64,000 nucleotides of DNA. It comes from Nodosilinea sp. P-1105. Its GTDB lineage: Bacteria; Cyanobacteriota; Cyanobacteriia; Phormidesmidales; Phormidesmidaceae. Below, piece after piece: positions 26,532-34,354 of the stretch; the first letter of the stretch is position 1; each line of letters begins with the position of its first letter. The DNA is taken from assembly GCF_012911975.1 (NCBI RefSeq), contig NZ_SMDQ01000010.1, forward strand, positions 1 through 64,000, in the 5' to 3' direction. The notes under the pieces are model-generated. The model worked only from the letters and a program-made list of their open reading frames with translations. It did no database searches and was not told the origin of the DNA. The position numbers and the translations under genes are program-made.

Positions 26532-26843
26532 CTAGTAGTTGTTGCGAGAGAAGCTATCGCGACGACCACCACCACCAAAGGAACCACCGCCACCGCGATT
26601 CTCCCGGGGCTTGGCCTTGTTAACCTTCATATCGCGACCCATCCATTCTGCGCCGTCTAGGGCCTCAATGGCGGCGTCCTCTTCGGCATCAGTGCTCATT
26701 TCTACAAACCCAAAGCCCCGCATACGACCGGTTTCGCGATCGGTGGGTAGCTGTACTCGCTTAACTGAGCCATACTCAGCAAACACTGGGGTCAAATCTT
26801 CTTCGGTGACCTGATAGGACAGGTTGCCTACGTAAATCGACAT
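26532..26843 (-). CDS. Glycine-rich RRM RNA-binding protein (Rbp)
   Basis: One RNA-recognition motif with RNP2 IYVGNL (3-8) and RNP1 RGFGFVEM (43-50), then a short Gly/Arg/Ser tail (GGGGSFGGGGRRDSF). Length 103 aa. Cyanobacterial Rbp proteins bind mRNA and many are induced by cold; some localise thylakoid-protein mRNAs. A 120-nt leader and its own terminator make this a single-gene transcript. Confidence 0.93.
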   Translation of the reverse strand: MSIYVGNLSYQVTEEDLTPVFAEYGSVKRVQLPTDRETGRMRGFGFVEMSTDAEEDAAIEALDGAEWMGRDMKVNKAKPRENRGGGGSFGGGGRRDSFSRNNY

Positions 26844-26973
26844 GGATTGTCTCCAAAATTATCTAAAGAACGGAAAGAGTGAAATTTCGGAGAGAAACCT
26901 GTCAATGGAAAAACGTGAAAAACCGTTAATACTAAAAACAGATGCTGCAACCAATTTTTATTACTCTTGAGGC

Positions 26974-27001
26974 ATTCTAGCACCTTCATACAGAATCGCA
27001 A
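26974..27001 (-). promoter_or_regulatory. Predicted sigma-70 promoter for rbp
   Basis: On the minus strand TTGCGA (-35, 27,001-26,996) and TAGAAT (-10, 26,979-26,974) are 16 bp apart. The start site would fall near 26,967, leaving a leader of about 120 nt, as is usual for cold-regulated rbp genes. Prediction only. Confidence 0.45.
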
Positions 27002-27341
27002 CGGGTTGGATCTGCCAATTGTTCTAAAAGGAACCCATTGAACGCTGTCAATCTTGCCTATGCAAGAAACTCATAACAGCCGCGCCACAGCCGCCAAAAC
27101 CGGCGCAACCCTTAGCCTTATTAGGTTTGAGGGGTTTAATCCCTGAATCCAAATGGGGGCGCGATCGCAGCGGGGGACGATGTTCCCAGAATCCTGCCCT
27201 GTATCGCTACCGTCCCTGTGTAGGATGGTAAACATATGTTTGCCGACTGTATACAATCGTTCCCAGAAACGATGCCTGCTGGGACTATCCAGACGTTGTA
27301 GCGGTTCAGGTAGCTTGGTTCACGCTAGTTAGGGGTTAATT

Positions 27342-29546
27342 ATGACGGCTGTAAGCACCCAATCGATTCCGGCCTTTTGCGACGGTATCCAGCACTTTGG
27401 CGATCCACTGCCAGAGTTTGAGGCCTATGGGCAGGCACCCGCCATTGCGGCAGGTCAAACCGCCATCACCGCCGCCAACGACCCTGTTGCCGTCTACCAA
27501 ACCCTGTTAGCCGCCGATGCCCTGCGCTACCTCACCCTGCAAATGACCGCCAGTAAGCAGTCGGGTCACCCGGGTGGGTTTGCCAGCATTGCCGAAGCGA
27601 TCGCCTCCCTGGTGATGTTGGGCCACAAAAACATCATCACGGAAGTAGGACACCACGCCCCAGGCTTTTACAGCAATGTCTTCCTCGATCGCTCCCTGGA
27701 AGCCATGGGAATTGAGACCGTAGCCCAACTGTGCGATCGCTTCCGGGAAACCCACGGACTGCTGGGCCACCTGTCGGGGCAAATTCCGGGGCTACTCAAC
27801 CCCGCTGGTCCCCTGGGTCAGGGGCAGCATTTCGCCATGGCTGGGGCCAAATTGCACCCTGGGGTGCTATTCCCGGTCACCATCGGCGATGGCGGCCTGG
27901 GGGAACCCTACATCATGAGCAGCATCGGGCATTTCACCACCGCCTACCCCAGTGTCACCAATTTTCTGCCAATTCTGGTCTGGAACGGCTACAGCCAAGA
28001 ACACCACAGCATGGTGTCTACCCAGTCCAACCAGACCATGATCGACTACTGGCGGGGCAATGGCTTCCAGGAGGTGATCCTGGTGGATGCCAAGGACTAT
28101 GACGACGCCAACCAGCCCGGCGACTATGTAGACAGTACCGCCTTCTCCTTCTCCCAACGATTTGCCTTTACCCAGGCGGTGCTGGAAGCCACGGACAAAG
28201 CGGCCAAGCTGGCCCTGGGCGGCACCCTGACCGTGCTGATTGTGAAGCAACTGAAGGGGGCTGGGGTTCACAAGCGGGGTGCCCAGTCCCACAACCTCTA
28301 CCCCGGCGATTCCCTGGAGCGGGACTACATTGTCAGTGCCCTGACGGCCCGGGCCTTAACCCCAGAGGCCTGGCACCTGGTGCGCACCAACTACGAACGG
28401 GCCAACGGTGGCCCCGCCGCTAAAACCGTGGTCACCGAATCGGTGCTACCCCTGCCGGACCTGGGCCCCCTGCCCCTGAACCAGTTCCCGGTAGGGGGCG
28501 ATAAGCAGGTGGCCACCACCGCCATGGGCGCTCTGGTGGGCCATGTGGGCCAGCAGGATCAGCAGTTTGTGGTCACCAACGCCGATGGCAACGCCGCCTC
28601 GGGCATTAACAACATCAACCAGGCCCTGAAGATCATTCACCCCACCACCGATGCCACCTACTTTCAGCAGCCCCAGGGGCAGGTGTACGAACCCCTCAGC
28701 GAAGATGCCTGCGCTGGCCTAGCCGCAGCCCAGGCGCTATTTGGGGCTCGCACCCTGTGGTGCTCCTACGAATCCTTTGCGATTAACGGGCTGCCCATCT
28801 GGCAAACGGTGACCCAGGCCATGGCCGAACTGCGCCGCCCCACCCCGTCCACCATCACCCTGTTTACTGCCGGAGCCCTGGAACAGGGCCGCAACGGTTG
28901 GACCCACCAACGACCCGAAATCGAGAACTACTTTGCCGGCATGATGCGTAACGGCAACGTCTTCCCCCTGTTTCCCACCGATGCCAACAGCATTCAGGTC
29001 TGCTACGACTGGGCCTTAACCACTCGCAATAAAGGTATTACCATCACCGCTAGCAAGTCGCCCCTGCCCATTCGCACCACCTTTGAGCAGACCCGTCAGG
29101 CCCTGGCCCAGGGTGCCGTAGAACTGGCCACGATCGCTGGCGCTAAAACCGTGGTATTTGCCGTCATCGGCGACATGCCCTTGATTCCGGCCTTTGAAGC
29201 CGCCGAGCAACTGGCCGCTAGCGGCCTCGGTAGCCGCATCGTCTCGGTGGTTAATCCCCGCCGCCTCTACCGGCCCACCGATGTGGCCTGGGAGGCCTGT
29301 GCAGAAGCCGATGGCGATTTTCTAGACGATGCCGGATTTGCCCAGCTGTTTGGCGGCGATGCCCTGATTGGGGTGACGGGGGGTGCCAGCGCCATGCTGG
29401 AACCGATCATGCTACGCAGCACTGCCCCCCGCGACACCTTTGCCTGGAAACGGGGGGAAACTACCGCCAGCGCCGCCCAAATCATGGCCTTCAACGGCAT
29501 CACCGCCGAAAACTTTGTGACCAGGGCCAAGGCACTGCTGGGCTAG
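27342..29546 (+). CDS. Transketolase-fold ThDP enzyme, divergent phosphoketolase-like
   Basis: A 734-residue three-domain thiamine-diphosphate enzyme. [12 protein letters not shown] near residue 68 and [15 protein letters not shown] near 181 belong to the cofactor-binding N-domain; a pyrimidine-domain-like region and a transketolase C-domain follow. It resembles the shorter phosphoketolase-like proteins of cyanobacteria (as I recall Synechocystis Sll0529) rather than canonical phosphoketolase of about 800 aa, whose GPGHGGP and GDGEAETGP motifs are absent. The substrate is therefore uncertain: sugar-phosphate ketolase, transketolase or related. Preceded by a 498-bp gap shared with divergent rbp. 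Confidence 0.72.
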   Translation: MTAVSTQSIPAFCDGIQHFGDPLPEFEAYGQAPAIAAGQTAITAANDPVAVYQTLLAADALRYLTLQMTASKQSGHPGGFASIAEAIASLVMLGHKNIITEVGHHAPGFYSNVFLDRSLEAMGIETVAQLCDRFRETHGLLGHLSGQIPGLLNPAGPLGQGQHFAMAGAKLHPGVLFPVTIGDGGLGEPYIMSSIGHFTTAYPSVTNFLPILVWNGYSQEHHSMVSTQSNQTMIDYWRGNGFQEVILVDAKDYDDANQPGDYVDSTAFSFSQRFAFTQAVLEATDKAAKLALGGTLTVLIVKQLKGAGVHKRGAQSHNLYPGDSLERDYIVSALTARALTPEAWHLVRTNYERANGGPAAKTVVTESVLPLPDLGPLPLNQFPVGGDKQVATTAMGALVGHVGQQDQQFVVTNADGNAASGINNINQALKIIHPTTDATYFQQPQGQVYEPLSEDACAGLAAAQALFGARTLWCSYESFAINGLPIWQTVTQAMAELRRPTPSTITLFTAGALEQGRNGWTHQRPEIENYFAGMMRNGNVFPLFPTDANSIQVCYDWALTTRNKGITITASKSPLPIRTTFEQTRQALAQGAVELATIAGAKTVVFAVIGDMPLIPAFEAAEQLAASGLGSRIVSVVNPRRLYRPTDVAWEACAEADGDFLDDAGFAQLFGGDALIGVTGGASAMLEPIMLRSTAPRDTFAWKRGETTASAAQIMAFNGITAENFVTRAKALLG

Positions 29547-29553
29547 TATACAA

Positions 29554-29658
29554 AGGCAGAAGGCAGAAGGCAGAAGGCAGAAGGCAGAAGGCAGAAGGCA
29601 GAAGGCAGAAGGCAGAAGGCAGAAGGCAGAAGGCAGAAGGCAGAAGGCAGAAGGCAGA
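29554..29658. repeat. Heptamer array, 15 perfect AGGCAGA units
   Basis: Fifteen uninterrupted copies follow the ThDP gene stop codon by a few bases. The array is followed by GGGAATCCT and, 60 bp on, by CAGAGTACTAGTG. This is the cyanobacterial STRR type of short tandem repeat, likely variable in copy number. Confidence 0.95.
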
Positions 29659-29775
29659 AAGGGAATCCTGCTCTAAGCAAAGGTTTGGGCTTACGGAAAT
29701 AGGTGAGTCACTTCTGGTTCAGAGTACTAGTGTCTGCTGCTAGGCTGGAATTGTTGGCAATTTTTCCCCGAGGCC

Positions 29776-30081
29776 ATGACCCAGGATTTAAAATTAGAGT
29801 TAGCGGATATGGTTGGTCCGGCAGAGTGGCAATGGCTCAGCCCCCATGCCAACCGAGGCGCCCTAATTATGGTTGATCCAGCGTTAGACTTGGCGGAGGT
29901 GGGGCTGGCGATCGCCACGGATGATACGGTTACGGTCAACCGTTGGATTGCCGAGTCTCTGCTAACCAAGCCTGACCCGTTTCAGCTGGAAGTGTGGGAC
30001 CAGCAGGGAGGCAAACGCTTTCAGTCCCTGATTGTGCAACCCTTCGTGCTGGTGCAAGACTCTCTGGCCGCGTCCCCCTAG
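29776..30081 (+). CDS. DUF2288 family protein
   Basis: A 101-residue acidic protein. The segments LADMVGPAEWQWLSPHANRG, VDPALDLAEVGLAIA, VNRWI and FQSLIVQPFVLVQ are those of DUF2288. Function unknown. The stop is only 4 bp before the ATG of the AI-2E-type permease, so it heads a probable four-gene operon with it, homogentisate phytyltransferase and the geranylgeranyl-reductase-like gene. Confidence 0.78.
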   Translation: MTQDLKLELADMVGPAEWQWLSPHANRGALIMVDPALDLAEVGLAIATDDTVTVNRWIAESLLTKPDPFQLEVWDQQGGKRFQSLIVQPFVLVQDSLAASP

Positions 30082-30085
30082 CCCT

Positions 30086-31180
30086 ATGAAACTGCAGGAT
30101 CCCCAGGAAGAGCATGGCCATCGCTCTCAGCAGGCGGCCCCGGCGGGGCTCTGGGCGATGCTGAGCAATAGTGTGCTGGTCAGGTTTTTGCTGCTGTTTG
30201 CCAGTGGCTGGGCGGTGGTGCAGTTGCTGGCCTACTTTGAGGTGCTGGTGGTGGTGTTTGTTACCGCCACCCTGCTGGCGTTTTTGCTTAACCATCCGGC
30301 CACCTGGCTCAGCCGCTGGCTGCCTCGGGGGGTGGCCGCGATCGCGGTGTTTTTAGTCTGCTTAGCCTTGGCCAGTGGGCTCTCGTTAACCCTGGGCATT
30401 GCGGTCGTCAATCAGGGGCAGCAATTGGCTGACAGTGTGCAGGATTTTTCCGATTCCCTGATGCCCTGGCTGACGGGCTTTGAAGAGTTGCTAGACATCT
30501 GGAATATCAATGTCGACCTGCAGGCGATCGAGCCCCAATTGCAAAGTCAGGCCCTCACCCTGTTGACCACCGGCCTGGGGCTGGTGCAGTCTACCCTGGC
30601 CAATCTGGTGCTGGCGATTTTAATTGCGGTGGTCACCCTGTTTATGATGCTGGATGGAGCCAAAATCTGGTGGTGGCTGCTGAATACCCTGCCCATCTAC
30701 CAAAAAGAACGGTTTAATACGGTCATCCAAACCAATCTGCTGGGGTTCTTTTGGGGGCGGCTGTTGCTGTCCATTTTCTTTGGCCTGTCGGCCTTTGTGG
30801 TGTTTCTGATCTTAGGGGTACCCTACCCGGCTTTTTTGGCCCTGATTGCCGGGGTATTTGACCTGATCCCTGGGATTGGCGCCACCCTGGGCATTGGCTT
30901 GGTGGCGCTGTTACTGCTCTCCCAGAGCGTGTGGCTGGCGATTCAAGCCCTGGTGGTGTGCATTGCCCTGCAACAAGTCGAAGAAAACCTGCTGCTGCCC
31001 CACATCATGAAAGACTCGTTGGACATCAACCCGGTGGTGATGTTCTTTGCTCTACTGGTGGGGGCGACGGTGGCCGGGGTGCTGGGCTTGTTTCTGGCGG
31101 TGCCAGTGGCCGGGGTGATCATTACCTGGCTGGAGATTGATGCCATGCGGGGCAAGCCCACCAATGAGCTAAAATCCTAA
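30086..31180 (+). CDS. AI-2E / PerM-family membrane protein
   Basis: About eight transmembrane helices in 364 aa. After LNNATLL-type N-terminal helices comes an extracytoplasmic helical region (about 90-160). The conserved GVPYPAFLALIAGVFDLIPG stretch near residue 255 and the end VGATVAGVLGLFLAVPV follow. Members include the putative autoinducer-2 exporter TqsA and Na+/H+ antiporter-like PerM proteins; the substrate here is unknown. ATG 30,086 is supported by the tight spacing to DUF2288. Confidence 0.88.
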   Translation: MKLQDPQEEHGHRSQQAAPAGLWAMLSNSVLVRFLLLFASGWAVVQLLAYFEVLVVVFVTATLLAFLLNHPATWLSRWLPRGVAAIAVFLVCLALASGLSLTLGIAVVNQGQQLADSVQDFSDSLMPWLTGFEELLDIWNINVDLQAIEPQLQSQALTLLTTGLGLVQSTLANLVLAILIAVVTLFMMLDGAKIWWWLLNTLPIYQKERFNTVIQTNLLGFFWGRLLLSIFFGLSAFVVFLILGVPYPAFLALIAGVFDLIPGIGATLGIGLVALLLLSQSVWLAIQALVVCIALQQVEENLLLPHIMKDSLDINPVVMFFALLVGATVAGVLGLFLAVPVAGVIITWLEIDAMRGKPTNELKS

Positions 31181-31212
31181 CCTGTGGTGGTTAGCCCTAG
31201 AAGTTGCAACCT

Positions 31213-32211
31213 ATGCCCAATGTCGCCCCGTCTAAAGCCGCCGATATCCTCGAAACTCGGCTGATCTTCAGCCAAACCCCATTACCATGGCTCTACGCCC
31301 TATGGAAATTTTGGCGCCCCCACACGGTAATTGGCACCGGCCTCAGCGTAGTTGGGGTCAGCTCGATTGTGCTGGCGGGGCTCCCCCCAGGAGACATCCC
31401 GCCGGTTCCAGCCCTGATGCCGTTAATCGCGATCGCGGCCATTGCCTGTTTGCTGGGCAATCTGTACATCGTGGGGCTGAACCAGCTGGAAGACATCGAT
31501 ATCGATCGGATCAATAAGCCCCATCTGCCCCTGGCCGCTGGGGAATTTACCGTCACCGATGGCCGCTGGATTGTCGGTCTGGCTGGCCTAGGGGCACTGG
31601 GCCTGGCCGCCCTGGGCGGTCCCTGGCTTTTGGCGACTGTCGCCCTCAGCCTGGTCATTGGCACCGCCTATTCCCTGCCCCCGGTGCGGCTGAAGCGGTT
31701 CCCGTTTTGGGCCTCCTTCTGCATTTTGGCAGTGCGGGGGGCGGTGGTAAACCTGGGCCTGTGGCTGCATGTCAGCGATCGCCTGGGGCAACCCTTAACC
31801 GTACCAGCCCGGATGTGGGCCTTGACCGGGTTTATTTTGCTGTTTAGCATCGCGATCGCCCTATTTAAGGACATTCCAGACATTGAGGGCGATCGCCGCT
31901 ACGGCATCAGCACCTTATCCGTAAGGCTGGGCCAGCGAGCCGTGTTTAACCTGGCCCGGGGGATTTTGACCCTCTGCTACCTGGCCATGGTGGTGGCAGC
32001 CCCCTGGCTGAGCGGGGTGAACCGGCCCTTTTTGGGGCTCTCTCACCTGCTAACCCTGGGGTTATTCTGGCTGGTCAGCTTTCAAGTCATGGACCTCCAG
32101 GCCGACCAGCCGACGGTCAAAGCCATGACCTACCCCAACTTTTACCAATTCATCTGGAAGCTCTTCTTCTTGCAATATCTGATGTTTCCCCTGGCCTGCT
32201 GGCTGGCCTAA
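31213..32211 (+). CDS. hpt: Homogentisate phytyltransferase
   Basis: UbiA-superfamily prenyltransferase with nine hydrophobic helices in 332 aa. The two Asp-rich motifs are NQLEDIDIDRINKPHLPLA near residue 95 and DIPDIEGDRRYG near 222, which bind the prenyl diphosphate through Mg2+. The sequence resembles slr1736 and plant VTE2, which join homogentisate and phytyl diphosphate in tocopherol synthesis. I chose ATG 31,213 over the TTG at 31,204. The next gene, 15 bp on, is a geranylgeranyl-reductase-like oxidoreductase, which fits the pathway. Confidence 0.88.
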   Translation: MPNVAPSKAADILETRLIFSQTPLPWLYALWKFWRPHTVIGTGLSVVGVSSIVLAGLPPGDIPPVPALMPLIAIAAIACLLGNLYIVGLNQLEDIDIDRINKPHLPLAAGEFTVTDGRWIVGLAGLGALGLAALGGPWLLATVALSLVIGTAYSLPPVRLKRFPFWASFCILAVRGAVVNLGLWLHVSDRLGQPLTVPARMWALTGFILLFSIAIALFKDIPDIEGDRRYGISTLSVRLGQRAVFNLARGILTLCYLAMVVAAPWLSGVNRPFLGLSHLLTLGLFWLVSFQVMDLQADQPTVKAMTYPNFYQFIWKLFFLQYLMFPLACWLA

Positions 32212-32226
32212 CCTGGAGCGTGAACC

Positions 32227-33354
32227 ATGTATGACTGCATTATTGTCGGAGCTGGCCCCGCCGGGGCCACCGCCGCCTACCACCTGAGCAAAGCCGGCCA
32301 TGCCGTGCTACTGCTGGATGCGGCCCAATTACCCCGCTACAAACCCTGCGGCGGTGGCGTCTCTCCCCAGGTGGCCCAATGGTTTGACTTTGACTTTAGC
32401 CCCGCCATTTCGGTGAAGGTGCGCCGGGTCCGCTACACCCTTAACCTGGCCGACCCGGTCGAGGCCGAATTGCCCGCCGAAAGCGCCCTCTGGATGGTGC
32501 GGCGCGACCTGTTTGACCATTTCATTGTGCAGCAGGCCCAACGGCAGGGCACCAGCCTGTGGGATGGCACCAAGGCCAAAGGCATTGAAAACCAGGGAGA
32601 CCACTGGCAAGTGCATACCCCCCGAGGCCCGGTGCAGGGCCGGTTTTTGATCGCCGCAGATGGGGCCCGGGGCTCCATGGCCAAGTGGCTGGGGTTTACT
32701 AACCGCCGCTACCGCCTGGCCGCCGCCCTGGAAGCTGAACCCCGCCTGACGGTGCCGGAGGAGCCCGTGGTTCACTTTGACCTGGGTCTGTTGAAGCAGG
32801 GCTATGTGTGGAACTTTCCCAAGGCCGATGGCTATTCCATCGGTGGTGGGGTGTTTCGCTCGGGTAGCCAGCGCCAGCAAGACCTGCGTCGACCCGTGGC
32901 CGACTACGCCGCTGAATTTGCGGTCAATGCCAAAGCGGTACAGCACTTTGGTCACCCAATCTATATTTGGGATGGCCCCCAACCGCTCCACACCCACCGG
33001 GCCGTGCTGGCCGGGGAGGCGGCCTGTGTGGTGGACCCGTTCACGGCGGAGGGCATTCGCCCCTCCATCTTTAGTGGGCTTAAGGCCGCCGCTGCGATCG
33101 ATCAAGCCCTGGGGGGCGATCAGCAGGCCCTGGCCCGCTACACCGATGTGATCAACACTGAATGGGGCGAAGAGATGCGCTGGGCTCGCCGCATTGCCCG
33201 CCTGGTGTACCAGGCCCCGGGGCTGGCCTACAAGGCGGGGGTGAAGCGCCCCTCCAGTACGTTGACGATGGTGAAGGTGTTTTGTGGGGACGTGCGCTAT
33301 GCCGATGTGGCCCACCGAGCGGTGAAGCGGCTCAGTGGCGGCGTGTTGGGTTGA
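32227..33354 (+). CDS. Geranylgeranyl-reductase-family FAD oxidoreductase
   Basis: FAD-binding GAGPAGATAAYHLSKAG at residues 8-24, PRYKPCGGGVSP near 38-49 (the family signature), and GEAACVVDPFTAEGIRPS near 260, where the GD-type motif is GE. Members reduce isoprenoid double bonds (ChlP, archaeal lipids, menaquinone). Placement after homogentisate phytyltransferase suggests it saturates a prenyl chain for tocopherol or quinone, but the classical cyanobacterial ChlP is longer. It is the last gene of the operon; a strong terminator follows after 12 bp. Confidence 0.8.
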   Translation: MYDCIIVGAGPAGATAAYHLSKAGHAVLLLDAAQLPRYKPCGGGVSPQVAQWFDFDFSPAISVKVRRVRYTLNLADPVEAELPAESALWMVRRDLFDHFIVQQAQRQGTSLWDGTKAKGIENQGDHWQVHTPRGPVQGRFLIAADGARGSMAKWLGFTNRRYRLAAALEAEPRLTVPEEPVVHFDLGLLKQGYVWNFPKADGYSIGGGVFRSGSQRQQDLRRPVADYAAEFAVNAKAVQHFGHPIYIWDGPQPLHTHRAVLAGEAACVVDPFTAEGIRPSIFSGLKAAAAIDQALGGDQQALARYTDVINTEWGEEMRWARRIARLVYQAPGLAYKAGVKRPSSTLTMVKVFCGDVRYADVAHRAVKRLSGGVLG

Positions 33355-33366
33355 GGCTATATGGGC

Positions 33367-33399
33367 AAAAAAGAGTTGCCTCATCGGCAACTCTTTTTC
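33367..33399. terminator. Bidirectional Rho-independent terminator
   Basis: AAAAAGAGTTGCC pairs with GGCAACTCTTTTT (about 13 bp, loop TCATC). A-run and T-run on the two sides let it serve both the + strand operon and the minus-strand PTPA-CTERM gene. Confidence 0.92.
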
Positions 33400-33425
33400 T
33401 TTTTTACCAGGGATGATAGGGCCGA

Positions 33426-34007
33426 TTAAGCGTTTTCTTCGCTGGTTTCCTCCTCTTGCTTACGCCGCAAGGCGGCGACCCCCATGCCAATTAGGCCAGG
33501 GAGGAGTGCTGGGGTTGGAACGGCAGTAAAACTGGCAGCGTATCCGAAGACACCGGATTGTCCTACTGTTTCTAGAGGAGCCAGTTCACCTATACCAGGA
33601 GTTCCATCACCAAACGAACCAGTAAATTGATAGCGATTGCTGCCAGCAATAAACTTGGAACTGTTGACGGTAAAGGAAAAAATTTCCTGTGTTTCAATTA
33701 AACCAAAAAAGGAGGTTGCATCCTTGAAGTTAACTAGGAGCCCACTACCAGGAACGGTAATGTCAAAAACACTTGGCAAAGCGGCTAGAACAAACTCACC
33801 ATCTTCAGCAGGGCTCATAATACTGAAGTCACCTGTCGCAGAAGTGACTTGAGCCTTAGAACCGTCAAATGTAATCGAATTAGGTGTAAATGATCCCTTG
33901 CCAGAGATGATGTAGTTACTGCCAATCGAGATAGCCTCAGCAGGAGCGCTAACTGTAAACGTAGCCAGGGCAGCACCAGCTGCCACTAAAGTCAGTTTGA
34001 TATTCAT
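33426..34007 (-). CDS. PTPA-CTERM sorted secreted protein
   Basis: An N-terminal signal peptide (about 1-25, ending APAEA) leads to a beta-rich domain with no family I recognise. The C-terminus is PTPALLPG, a hydrophobic helix with GMGVAALRRK, then an acidic tail. That is the PTPA variant of the PEP-CTERM sorting signal, processed by an exosortase and found with exopolysaccharide genes. The location beside wzc/wza-like genes agrees. No exosortase is visible in the window. Confidence 0.88.
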   Translation of the reverse strand: MNIKLTLVAAGAALATFTVSAPAEAISIGSNYIISGKGSFTPNSITFDGSKAQVTSATGDFSIMSPAEDGEFVLAALPSVFDITVPGSGLLVNFKDATSFFGLIETQEIFSFTVNSSKFIAGSNRYQFTGSFGDGTPGIGELAPLETVGQSGVFGYAASFTAVPTPALLPGLIGMGVAALRRKQEEETSEENA

Positions 34008-34354
34008 TAGGAAATGTTCTCCTAAAAAGAACAGCGAATTTTGGATTCAATGCGATCTAGGTTTGCCTATCCCATATTGGTGTAGATGCCAAATCTCTGC
34101 TAACGAGACTGAAGGAAGCACTTATCCGGGACCTCATGGGAAGGCAGGAGTTGGATAGGTGAAAACAGTAGTGCAATCCGAAACTCGGTAGATTTCCCTA
34201 ATTCTTTGAAACAGAAACCCTATTCATATCTCTTCTCTAAGATAAATTATGTAGATTAACATGACAAGCAAAACTAGCTGTCAAGTCACTCTCTTTAAAG
34301 ATCCCCCCATCCCGTAAGGTTTGTATGTTCTAGGGCGTTGGGTGGCATCCGCAT
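34008..34354. other. Upstream region of the PTPA-CTERM gene
   Basis: A 347-bp gap. CGGATAAGTGCT (minus strand, about 34,117-34,128) recurs on the + strand at about 38,535-38,546. No coding frame is seen. Confidence 0.45.

Noticed and set aside
29554-29658. Heptamer array considered as a CRISPR
   Set aside because: Units are 7 bp with no spacers.
32329-33390. Long 353-codon frame antisense to the geranylgeranyl-reductase-like gene
   Set aside because: Low-complexity His/Gly-rich translation; the opposite strand carries clear FAD motifs.
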